Assembly: GCA_029976065.1 (NCBI GenBank)
Contig: JARKNV010000072.1
Coordinates: forward strand, 36,385-100,384
Origin: Selenomonadales bacterium
Lineage (GTDB): Bacteria > Bacillota > Negativicutes > Sporomusales > UBA7701
Direction: 5' to 3'
Length of the DNA: 64,000 bases
This document shows positions 17,492 through 24,747 of the stretch, piece after piece. The translations under genes were made by a program, and so were the position numbers. The first letter of the stretch is position 1; each line of letters opens with the position of its first letter. Under the pieces are notes generated by a model. It ran no database searches, was not told where the DNA came from, and worked only from the letters and a program-made list of their open reading frames with translations.

Positions 17492-18259
17492 CTAAATGCT
17501 TCTTACCGAAGCGACGTATCTTTTTGCTTCTCCGGCGAACAGGCCATAGGCTGTGGTTACCAAAATCGTAACCCCTTGATCGAAATGCTGCTTGGGCGTT
17601 TCTCCCGGGCGTACAACAACGCCTAAAGCCGCTTGACCAGACTTATTGCCTTTTTCGATAAATTTTTTATACGCGGCTACTACCTTTTCATGGTTACCCT
17701 TACCAGGCACGCCAAGCGCCTGGGAGAAATCCGTTGTTCCCAGGATGACCCCATCCAGGCCGTCGACAGCCATAATTTCCTCCAGGTTTTCTAGTGCCTC
17801 AGGGTTTTCGATGATAGTCAATACGACCGTTTCGTCGTTCGCTTCCACTACATACTCCGAAAGCGGTTTGCCGAGCCCGTAATCTGAGGCCCGCGTCCCA
17901 GACAACCCTCGATTCCCTCTAGGAAAATACTTTACCGCCCGGACGGCTTTTTCCGCTTCCTCCTTAGAAGTAACACCAGGAATTATGATCCCCATCGCGC
18001 CGATATCCATGTAGCGGAGAATAACCTCCGGATTATTGGCAGGAACGCGGATTACCGGAACTGTCTTGCGTACTTCGGCCGCTCTGACGAGATCCTCGCA
18101 ATCCTTTTCAGATAAAGGCCCATGCTCGGCGTCAATAAATAAGAAATCAAAACCTGCCAGGCCGGCAATCTCGGCCAGCGGCGGAATCGCCCCTTGGATA
18201 ATGCAGCCTGCCACGGGCTCCCTGGCGAGAAGTTTGGCCTTAAATGGATTTTTGTACAC
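17492..18259 (-). CDS. HpcH/HpaI family aldolase
   Basis: A 255-residue TIM-barrel class II aldolase of the 2-keto-3-deoxy-acid type. It shows DFLFIDAEHGPLS (general base region), PVIRVPANNPEVILRYMDIG, the metal-binding Glu in LTIIENPEALENL, and the GVILGTTDFSQALGVPG loop with the metal Asp. Such enzymes cleave 4-hydroxy-2-oxo acids to pyruvate plus an aldehyde. GTG at 18259 follows AGGAGGG. It is the last gene of the FadR-type/dehydratase/Tct operon, so it probably cleaves the product made from the imported carboxylate to pyruvate. The exact substrate is unknown. Confidence 0.85.
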   Translation of the reverse strand: MYKNPFKAKLLAREPVAGCIIQGAIPPLAEIAGLAGFDFLFIDAEHGPLSEKDCEDLVRAAEVRKTVPVIRVPANNPEVILRYMDIGAMGIIIPGVTSKEEAEKAVRAVKYFPRGNRGLSGTRASDYGLGKPLSEYVVEANDETVVLTIIENPEALENLEEIMAVDGLDGVILGTTDFSQALGVPGKGNHEKVVAAYKKFIEKGNKSGQAALGVVVRPGETPKQHFDQGVTILVTTAYGLFAGEAKRYVASVRSI

Positions 18260-18288
18260 AATATTCCCTCCTAGATTTGTATTTTGGG

Positions 18289-19812
18289 CTAGACATTATC
18301 GGCGTTCTTTTTATCTACAACTTTGCCTTGTTTTCTCTTCCTGTATTCACTGATTATTGGCCCCACAATGGTCAAAATGGTAAAGGCGATAATGCCCAAG
18401 GCGATGGGACGATCCAGCATGTAGCTAAAGAAGCCTTCTCTGGCGGAAATTGTAAGTGTCCGTGCCAATTCACCCTCAAACATGGGGCCAAGGATTAATC
18501 CTAGGACAACCGGGACCACAGAAAACCCCGCTTCGCTCAGGAAGAAGGCGATTATCCCGGAGGCAAGCATGATTCCGACGTCAAACATGCTGTTGTTGAT
18601 CGCAAAAGAACCTACCATGCTTACCACAATAATCACCGGCCCCAATACTACATGAGGAATACGCAATATTTGAGGCGCAAAGCGGGCCGCAACAAGTCCG
18701 CAGATAAGCATAGCCACTTGTGCGAAGATAAACCCGATGAAAACAGTCATCAGGAATCCGGTCTGCTCGGTGAACATTCTGGGACCAGGCATCAGGCCGT
18801 GAACCAAAAGCCCTCCCATCAGCGCTACGGCCGCACCCGACCCCGGAATACCCAAAGCGAACATTGGGGCCAGGGAAGTACCTACTACCGCTTCGGCGGC
18901 CTCGGAACCGGCTATGCCACGAATGTCTCCTTTTCCGAAAAGCGACTTGTCTTTCGCCATTTTTTTGGCTTGATCATAACCAAGAAATGTAGCCGTTTCA
19001 GGTCCTATGGCTGGTATGATTCCAACAACCATGCCAATGCCGGTAGAAACCAGCCATGTTTTCCAAAGACATTTAATTTCATCCCATTTCAGTCGCCAGG
19101 AATCCCGCATATCATAGTCAACCGAGGCCCATCCCGAACCAGAAAGCATGCGGATTACTTCCGGGATCGAAAATGCGCCGATTAGGAGAGGCACGACCGA
19201 TATGCCCTGCACTAGGTCGAGTACCCCAAAGGTAAAGCGAGGATACCCGCTATGGGGGTCCATGCCGATTGTACCCAAGAACATCCCCAGAGTTCCCATT
19301 AACAGCCCTTTGAGAAGATTGTCCGAGGATAACGAAGCTACCATGACAAGGCCAAAAATAGCAACCGCCATACTTTCCGGCGGACCAAAGCGGAGTGCGG
19401 CGTAAGCTAGGAGAGGGGCTGCTAGCAGTAGCGCAAACCCGCTTATTGTCCCGCCGAAAAACGATGACCACAACGCGACGCTGATTGCCTTGCCGGCTTT
19501 TCCCTGCCGGGACAAAGGATAACCGTCAAAACAAGTGGCAGCCGAGGCGGGGGTCCCAGGAATATTGAGCAGTATGGCCGAGATCGAACCGCCAAAGACA
19601 CCACTGCTATAAACGCCCATTAACATGATGATCGACAGTTCGGGAGGGAACCAGAAAGTAATGGGCACTAGTACGGCGATAGCCATGGTGGCTGTTGCTC
19701 CGGGGAGAGCGCCAACGACAATGCCTATTACGCTGCCGAGCATCACGGCAAACAAGGCACTGGGCGACAGAGCGTTTGACAGGCCCGTTAAAATAGTGGC
19801 TGTGTCGAACAA
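18289..19812 (-). CDS. tctA: Tripartite tricarboxylate transporter large permease TctA
   Basis: A 507-residue permease with about twelve hydrophobic segments. Landmarks are GALPGATATMAIAVLVPITF, GGSISAILLNIPGTPASAAT (the conserved NIPGTP loop) and a second loop GSEAAEAVVGTSLAPMFALG/IPGSGAAVALMG. Together with TctB and the lipoprotein TctC it imports carboxylates such as citrate or related acids using an ion gradient. It lies 17 bases after tctB and 29 bases before the aldolase. Confidence 0.94.
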   Translation of the reverse strand: MFDTATILTGLSNALSPSALFAVMLGSVIGIVVGALPGATATMAIAVLVPITFWFPPELSIIMLMGVYSSGVFGGSISAILLNIPGTPASAATCFDGYPLSRQGKAGKAISVALWSSFFGGTISGFALLLAAPLLAYAALRFGPPESMAVAIFGLVMVASLSSDNLLKGLLMGTLGMFLGTIGMDPHSGYPRFTFGVLDLVQGISVVPLLIGAFSIPEVIRMLSGSGWASVDYDMRDSWRLKWDEIKCLWKTWLVSTGIGMVVGIIPAIGPETATFLGYDQAKKMAKDKSLFGKGDIRGIAGSEAAEAVVGTSLAPMFALGIPGSGAAVALMGGLLVHGLMPGPRMFTEQTGFLMTVFIGFIFAQVAMLICGLVAARFAPQILRIPHVVLGPVIIVVSMVGSFAINNSMFDVGIMLASGIIAFFLSEAGFSVVPVVLGLILGPMFEGELARTLTISAREGFFSYMLDRPIALGIIAFTILTIVGPIISEYRKRKQGKVVDKKNADNV

Positions 19813-19829
19813 TTCCTAAACACCCCCTT

Positions 19830-20312
19830 TTATAGCCAAGATAACCATTCCGGAGCCGGAAGGGGAACCTGCAAGACAGTCTTAAAAACGACATTAATTG
19901 TTAAGGTGACGGCCGCTGATATAACTATGCCTTTTATTACAGGGTACTTGTAATAAATAAACAAGCCAATCATGAAAAACAGTGATGATAATACATAGCC
20001 GATAATGGGCCACAATGCGAAATACACCAGGAGAGCAATTATCAAGAGTGCCAGCTTTTTGAGGGGTACTTGCTCTTCTGACGCCAGCTGTTCTTTGTTT
20101 TCCCCAGTTTTTTCAAGAAGAATTTTGCTTTTTTTATGAAGCATTATACTAAATGTGTCCATTAAGACCAATAGTGCGAACAAGAATGTAACGACTAGTA
20201 TGATACGGGGATATGTTGCACCGTACTCTAATTTCCCGCTCGCCCAGAACATGAACAAGGAGAACCCAAGTATGACTCCTGAGCTGATTAATTCGGCCAT
20301 CCGCTTCGCCAT
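19830..20312 (-). CDS. tctB: Tripartite tricarboxylate transporter small permease TctB
   Basis: A 160-residue protein with four predicted helices and a charged cytoplasmic loop at about residues 60-85 (HKKSKILLEKTGENKEQ). Its size and position between tctC and tctA identify it as TctB, a family with low sequence conservation. It is the accessory membrane subunit of the transporter. Confidence 0.88.
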   Translation of the reverse strand: MAKRMAELISSGVILGFSLFMFWASGKLEYGATYPRIILVVTFLFALLVLMDTFSIMLHKKSKILLEKTGENKEQLASEEQVPLKKLALLIIALLVYFALWPIIGYVLSSLFFMIGLFIYYKYPVIKGIVISAAVTLTINVVFKTVLQVPLPAPEWLSWL

Positions 20313-20376
20313 TCCAAAACCCCCTTCCTCAAGGAAAACCGCCCTTCACCTGTAAACAAGGCTGTTCGGAATAGTT

Positions 20377-20407
20377 GCGGGGCGTCGTCGTTTTTACGAC
20401 GCCCCGC
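20377..20407 (-). terminator. Strong hairpin between tctC and tctB
   Basis: A 12-base inverted repeat (GCGGGGCGTCGT at 20377-20388 with ACGACGCCCCGC at 20396-20407) lies just after the tctC stop on the transcribed strand. It has no long T-tract and matches the position of the hairpins after both dctP genes. Confidence 0.65.
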
Positions 20408-20414
20408 CGCCGTA

Positions 20415-21422
20415 TTATTTAGGAACATCCCCAGGCTTAACGCCTAGCCCAGTAACAATGTCGACATACACTTTGGACTCGTCTTTGAGCGTTTCCCGTA
20501 CGGTTTTGCTATCCGCCGGCAAGAGACTCATGCCCGCTTTTTGGAAATCAGCCAGGCAGGCAGGGTCGTTAAGCGCTTTGAGAAAGGCTTGCTCAAGAAC
20601 CGCTATCCGCTCGGGCGGAGTCCCCTTCGGGCTGGCTAATACCCTTCTTACGCCGATATTGCCGATATTGATGCCTTGTTCTTTAAATGTGGGCACTTTC
20701 TCGAAGCCAGGAAGTCTCTTCTCCGACGATACCCCTAGACCGACGAGATCGCCGCTCTGGTAGTAACTGAACCACTCATTGGCATACTGGGTACCTACGT
20801 CAACGTCACCAGCCAGAAGCGCCTTGGTCACCGGACCGCCGCCAGGAAATCCCACCCGTTCGAATTTGACGCCCTTATCCTTTTCCAGCATTACCTTCAC
20901 AAAATCATTTGTAGTCCAAACCGCACCGACACCCATGTTCAACTTGCCTTCCTTGGCCATCTGGACTACTTCCGCCAACGGGCGGTCATACTTGCTGCCC
21001 TTTTTCGTTACGAGGAAACCGGGGTCAAAGTTGATTTGGACGATCGGATCAAACGAATCTACCGAGTAGTTAACGCCTTGCAGCAAATGCTTTTCCGTCG
21101 CCGTAGTGTTGAGAATAATCCCTAGAGTATAGCCGTCAGGTTTGGCCGCAGCTACCGTGGTAATTCCCAGCACTCCGTTTCCGCCAACCTTGTTCTCGAT
21201 TACAATATTTTGACCAAGGTATTTTTCCGCATGCTTTGCCAACAGTCGTGCGGTGACATCGATCCCGCCGCCCGGGGGATATTGAACGATAATATGTACT
21301 GGCTGCGTGGGAAACTTCTCGGTCGGCTGCTTGGCCGTCTGCGGTTTGCCGCCGCCACAGCCGGCGACCACTAGGGCAAGACAAAGAATACCTAGACAGA
21401 CCAGAACCAGAGCTCGTCTCAT
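20415..21422 (-). CDS. tctC: Tripartite tricarboxylate transporter substrate-binding lipoprotein TctC (Bug family)
   Basis: A 335-residue lipoprotein. After the start MRRALVLVCLGILCL, a lipobox at about residues 18-22 (LVVAGC) leads to the mature Cys. The Bug fold has the PVHIIVQYPPGGGIDVTARL loop, the KVGGNGVLGITTVAAAKPDG loop and the VGFPGGGPVTKALLAGDVDV segment that close over carboxylate ligands. ATG at 21422 is chosen because GGGAGGG precedes it; an upstream TTG overlaps that site. It is followed by a hairpin, then tctB and tctA. Confidence 0.93.
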   Translation of the reverse strand: MRRALVLVCLGILCLALVVAGCGGGKPQTAKQPTEKFPTQPVHIIVQYPPGGGIDVTARLLAKHAEKYLGQNIVIENKVGGNGVLGITTVAAAKPDGYTLGIILNTTATEKHLLQGVNYSVDSFDPIVQINFDPGFLVTKKGSKYDRPLAEVVQMAKEGKLNMGVGAVWTTNDFVKVMLEKDKGVKFERVGFPGGGPVTKALLAGDVDVGTQYANEWFSYYQSGDLVGLGVSSEKRLPGFEKVPTFKEQGINIGNIGVRRVLASPKGTPPERIAVLEQAFLKALNDPACLADFQKAGMSLLPADSKTVRETLKDESKVYVDIVTGLGVKPGDVPK

Positions 21423-21442
21423 TCTCTTCCCTCCCAAACTTT

Positions 21443-21967
21443 TTATCTGTTAATCGCTTTCTTCGCGTATTCCAGCAATCCGCCGCTATCGATCAATTCG
21501 ATGACGAAATCAGACAACGGTGTTACCGGCCAGGTACGTCCGGTACGCAGATTCCGGACCTCACCCTTAATCAAATCGACTTCTAACGTATCGCCCTTTT
21601 CGGTTTCTTTGTTCAACCCGGGACAAGGCACAACGGGAATACCGTTGTTGATCGAATTACGGAAGTTATAGCGCGCGAAGGAGTCTGCCAACACAACTTC
21701 GACTCCAGCTCCCTTTAGAGCCATGATGGGATGCTCTATGCTTTTGCCGCCGCCGCCGAAGTTTTTCCCGGCAACCACGATCTTATATCCTTGTTTTTTC
21801 ATCCCATTTTCTACCCCTTGGAAGTCGGGGTCGACGTTCTCCAAAGCCCAGCGGCCAAGATCGTCCGGGTTCAGGTTGTCCAGTGTCCACCGGTTCTGGG
21901 GGATGATGTCAAATGCAAAAATATCATCTCCGCCTACCCAGGCTTTGCCTTTAATTACGCCTTCCAT
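21443..21967 (-). CDS. Aconitase/IPMI-family dehydratase, small (swivel) subunit
   Basis: A 174-residue LeuD-like swivel domain: KGKAWVGGDDIFAFDIIPQN at the start, then VVAGKNFGGGGKSIEHPIMA (the conserved G-x-N-F-G-x-G-S/K-x-E substrate loop) and ADSFARYNFRNSINNGIP. It pairs with the large subunit encoded 12 bases upstream. ATG at 21967 follows AGGAGGG. The context is a transporter, an aldolase and a FadR-type regulator, with no leucine genes, so it probably acts on a catabolic hydroxy-acid, as in dimethylmalate or methylcitrate-type dehydratases. Confidence 0.85.
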   Translation of the reverse strand: MEGVIKGKAWVGGDDIFAFDIIPQNRWTLDNLNPDDLGRWALENVDPDFQGVENGMKKQGYKIVVAGKNFGGGGKSIEHPIMALKGAGVEVVLADSFARYNFRNSINNGIPVVPCPGLNKETEKGDTLEVDLIKGEVRNLRTGRTWPVTPLSDFVIELIDSGGLLEYAKKAINR

Positions 21968-21979
21968 CAATTATCCCTC

Positions 21980-23245
21980 CTAATCAACGTACTCTCGGGG
22001 GTCAGCGATACAGCCGGCTATCGCCGACGCGGCCGCCGTAGCCGGGGACGACAGGTAAACCTCCGATTTCGCGCTGCCCATCCTGCCTTTAAAGTTCCTG
22101 TTCGTGGTGCTGAGAGCAACCTCACCGTCCGCCAGCACCCCGGTGTGCAAGCCGGCACAGGCGGCGCAACTCGAAGTTTCGACAACCGCGCCTGCCGTGA
22201 TGAGCGTCTCGATATACCCGGAACGCAATGCGTCAAGATATATCTTCTGGCTCGCGGGCACAACAATCATTCGCACGTTGCGGGCAACTTTCTTCCCTTT
22301 GAGTATTTTACTGGCTATCGCCAGATCTTCAAGACGACCGTTAGTGCACGACCCCAGGAAGACCTGATTTAAACTGACACCTTTCACGTCCTCGACATTC
22401 TTGACATTGTCGGTACTATGGGGGCAGCTAACCTGAGGGGACATACTCGTTACATCAATGGTATACGTCTCTTTGTAGCTTGCGTCAGGGTCGCTGGAAA
22501 TCAGTTCATAATCCTCGCGGGCAATACCTTTCAGGAATTGGGTTGTTGTTTCGTCCGGCGCGATTATGCCGTTTTTCGCGCCCATCTCAGCAATCATATT
22601 ACAGATTGTAAGTCGATCACTCATGCTAAGCTGCGGAATTGCTGACCCGCCTACTTCCACTGCTCTGTACGCTACTTGGCCGTTCCAGTGGGTAAGTCCC
22701 ATCATTTTCAACGCAATGTCTTTGCCGCTTATTACGGCCGGTAGTTTTCCGTCAATATGAAACTTGACCGAGTCAGGCACTAGAAACCACATTTTCCCCG
22801 TGGCCATGATGACGGCTGCCTCCGATGTGCTGACGCCGCAAGAGAATGCCCCCAGTGCACCGTACGTCGTCGTATGAGAATCGGTACCAAGGGCTACTGT
22901 GCCAGGAAGAACAAAACCGTTTTCAACCATCACCTGATGTGCAATTCCGTGATGGCCGATGTCATAGAAATGCTTAATATTGAATTTATTGGCGGCATCT
23001 CTGCTCAGTTTTAACTGCATTGCATCCTTTACCGTATGACCTGGGACAAAATGATCCAACACAACGACTACCCGCTCCATATCCCAAATTTTTTCCGCGC
23101 CTAGTTGTTCAAACAACTTGAACGTAATAGGAGCCAGGAAATCCATTGTCATCAGACGGTCGACGCGCGCATTAACGATTTGTCCCGGTTTGACATTAGT
23201 GTTGCAGGCTTTTGACAAAATCTTTTCGGTAATGGTCATTCCCAT
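21980..23245 (-). CDS. Aconitase/IPMI-family dehydratase, large subunit
   Basis: A 421-residue [4Fe-4S] hydro-lyase subunit. Cluster ligands are Cys in FLGSCTNGRLEDL and the pair in TSSCAACAGLHTGV. Substrate loops TVALGTDSHTTTYGALGAF and VPGHTVKDAMQ are intact. The homology-supported start is MGMTITEKIL at 23245, with AAAGGTGG upstream; the 5' end abuts the regulator gene. The length fits the short LeuC/HacA type. It reversibly dehydrates or hydrates a hydroxy di- or tricarboxylate; the specific substrate is not known. The operon context points to catabolism of the acid imported by TctABC. Confidence 0.88.
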   Translation of the reverse strand: MGMTITEKILSKACNTNVKPGQIVNARVDRLMTMDFLAPITFKLFEQLGAEKIWDMERVVVVLDHFVPGHTVKDAMQLKLSRDAANKFNIKHFYDIGHHGIAHQVMVENGFVLPGTVALGTDSHTTTYGALGAFSCGVSTSEAAVIMATGKMWFLVPDSVKFHIDGKLPAVISGKDIALKMMGLTHWNGQVAYRAVEVGGSAIPQLSMSDRLTICNMIAEMGAKNGIIAPDETTTQFLKGIAREDYELISSDPDASYKETYTIDVTSMSPQVSCPHSTDNVKNVEDVKGVSLNQVFLGSCTNGRLEDLAIASKILKGKKVARNVRMIVVPASQKIYLDALRSGYIETLITAGAVVETSSCAACAGLHTGVLADGEVALSTTNRNFKGRMGSAKSEVYLSSPATAAASAIAGCIADPREYVD

Positions 23246-23268
23246 GACACAGGCCACCTTTCTTGTGA

Positions 23269-24021
23269 TCACGCTTCTTCGTCATGATCATTTTCTAAGT
23301 CCAGATACTTACCGGTGAACATAGTCCGAAACTGCTGTTCCACCTCCTCAAGATGAATTTTCATCGCTTGGCAAGCCGCCTCGGCATCGTGCGCCTGCAT
23401 CGCGTTAATAATTTCCTGATGACGTTCGATAGCTAGTTCCGGTGCTGAAGGCGCATTGGCGAGTATCTCGGCGAAATGCAAAAAGGAAGCAATGATGGGT
23501 TTCATCATGATTACGAACACTGGATTCTGGGTAGCAACAGCCAGATGCTCGTGAAAATTTTGATCCACAACCAGAAAACGCTCTGAATTACCTACATTTT
23601 TTCTCATCAAGGCTAAATCGTTTTTCAGTTGTGCCAAAATATCATCGTTAACCGCTTGGCTGGCAATGCGAACCAATTCCGGTTCCAAAACGAAACGGGC
23701 CGCGATTAAATGTTCGAATCTGATATGCTCCTCTCTTACAAGTCGTTGCATCGGGTCAACAACGGTCTGGATACCCAACCGCCTGACATAAACGCCTTTT
23801 CCGGGAAATATGCTAAGCACTCCCTGGGCTTCTAAAACACGTAGCGCCTCGCGCATGATGGTACGACTAACGCCGGTTTTTTCCACGAGTTCACGCTCTG
23901 AAGGCAGTTTTTCTCCTGGTTTTAAACCGCTATCAGCAATCAATTGTTCCAAATATTGAACAACTGTTTCATAAAGACTGTTTTTGCCTGCGCGGTCAGA
24001 AAGCATTGACTGTGTAATCAT
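23269..24021 (-). CDS. FadR-subfamily GntR transcriptional regulator
   Basis: A 250-residue regulator. An N-terminal winged helix-turn-helix covers about residues 15-80 (GEKLPSERELVEKTGVSRTI, EALRVLEAQGVLSIFPGKG). A FadR C-terminal ligand domain (FCD) follows, with a metal/acid-binding set including DQNFHEHLAVA, ERHQEIINAM and H224 in MKIHLEEVE. FCD regulators commonly bind organic acids. It is the first gene of the dehydratase-Tct-aldolase operon. Two TACYGGTA sites overlap its promoter, so it probably represses its own operon until the substrate is present. Confidence 0.9.
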   Translation of the reverse strand: MITQSMLSDRAGKNSLYETVVQYLEQLIADSGLKPGEKLPSERELVEKTGVSRTIMREALRVLEAQGVLSIFPGKGVYVRRLGIQTVVDPMQRLVREEHIRFEHLIAARFVLEPELVRIASQAVNDDILAQLKNDLALMRKNVGNSERFLVVDQNFHEHLAVATQNPVFVIMMKPIIASFLHFAEILANAPSAPELAIERHQEIINAMQAHDAEAACQAMKIHLEEVEQQFRTMFTGKYLDLENDHDEEA

Positions 24022-24040
24022 ATGTTATCTCCTTCCATAC

Positions 24041-24066
24041 TACCGGTATTATCTATATTACTGGTA
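24041..24066 (-). promoter_or_regulatory. Two TACYGGTA operator half-sites in the operon promoter
   Basis: TACCGGTA (24041-24048, a perfect palindrome) and TACTGGTA (24059-24066) are spaced 18 bases apart, about 20-45 bases upstream of the regulator start. They overlap a possible minus-strand promoter (TTGTAG and TAATAT). The spacing and symmetry fit a GntR-type dimer pair; binding is inferred. Confidence 0.5.
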
Positions 24067-24291
24067 TGATATGTTACTACAATTAGAATACTGCAGAATC
24101 CATACTTTGGCAACTACTTTTTTAAAAGTAACCAAAATATTTCTTGATTAGGTTGACCTTTAACGAGACACCGACTTTGGGGCTGAAAATCCATAAAGAT
24201 ATATATAAGTAAAATCGGACAGGGAAACCCGACCGCATCCTAAAAGGAGCTGTGGGCTAAGGCGTTCGAAGAAGGTCTGGCTAACAACAAA

Positions 24292-24321
24292 AATCCTGCG
24301 GTATTGAATACCTGCAGGATT
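24292..24321 (-). terminator. Terminator-like hairpin with T-run on the minus strand
   Basis: AATCCTGCAGGTATT and its near-complement enclose a tiny loop (arms 24292-24305 and 24307-24321). On the minus strand the stem is followed by TTTTTGTTGTT. No protein gene lies directly upstream on that strand, only the structured region at 24436-24660, so it may end a noncoding transcript or the RND-pump message. Confidence 0.55.
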
Positions 24322-24435
24322 CGGGTATTATCCCCCGTTCACAGACTTCCCATTTCATATACAGTGTAGCACGGTTTACCAAAGACCAAAACGTTGCACT
24401 CACAAATGATAAGGTTCACCGCGTCTACTCCCGAT

Positions 24436-24660
24436 AACCTTGCGGGGACGCAGGCGCATTGCGACTTGCGGAGGGCGCTACGAGCCGTCGGCGAAGCAAG
24501 CCGGGTACACGAACGTACGCCCGGCCATGGACGGCCGGGCGAGGAGCCACCTGTCACGGATGACAGTTGGCGACGGTACGGCTGTGTCGGCCCGAGCCTT
24601 ACGGCGCGTTCGCCCGGAGCACCGGAGCGGCGTTTGACGCCCCCGCAAAGGGTATAGGCA
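24436..24660 (-). other. Structured intergenic region of unknown function (D)
   Basis: Distant arms pair (CCTTGCGGGGACG at 24438-24450 against the CGCCCCCGCAAAGG at about 24637-24651). Inside are perfect short hairpins: GCCCGGCC/GGCCGGGC (24519-24540), CTGTCA/TGACAG (24551-24566) and a GTACACGAACGTAC palindrome (24505-24518). Open frames across it lack ribosome sites and family features. It could be a noncoding RNA ending at 24292, or a degenerate palindromic element. The remaining bases of 24067-24435 and 24661-24747 show no gene. Confidence 0.45.
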
Positions 24661-24747
24661 CAAGGCCGACGGCGAGCCCAAACGCCAACCGCCGGAAAAC
24701 GCAGGAGCAATGAAAAAAGGGCGGGGTGAGCCGCTCTTTGCGGGAGC

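Noticed and set aside
21443..23245. Leucine-biosynthesis isopropylmalate isomerase (leuCD)
   Set aside because: The motifs fit the family, but the operon has a carboxylate transporter, an aldolase and a FadR-type regulator and no leuA or leuB, so a catabolic role is preferred.
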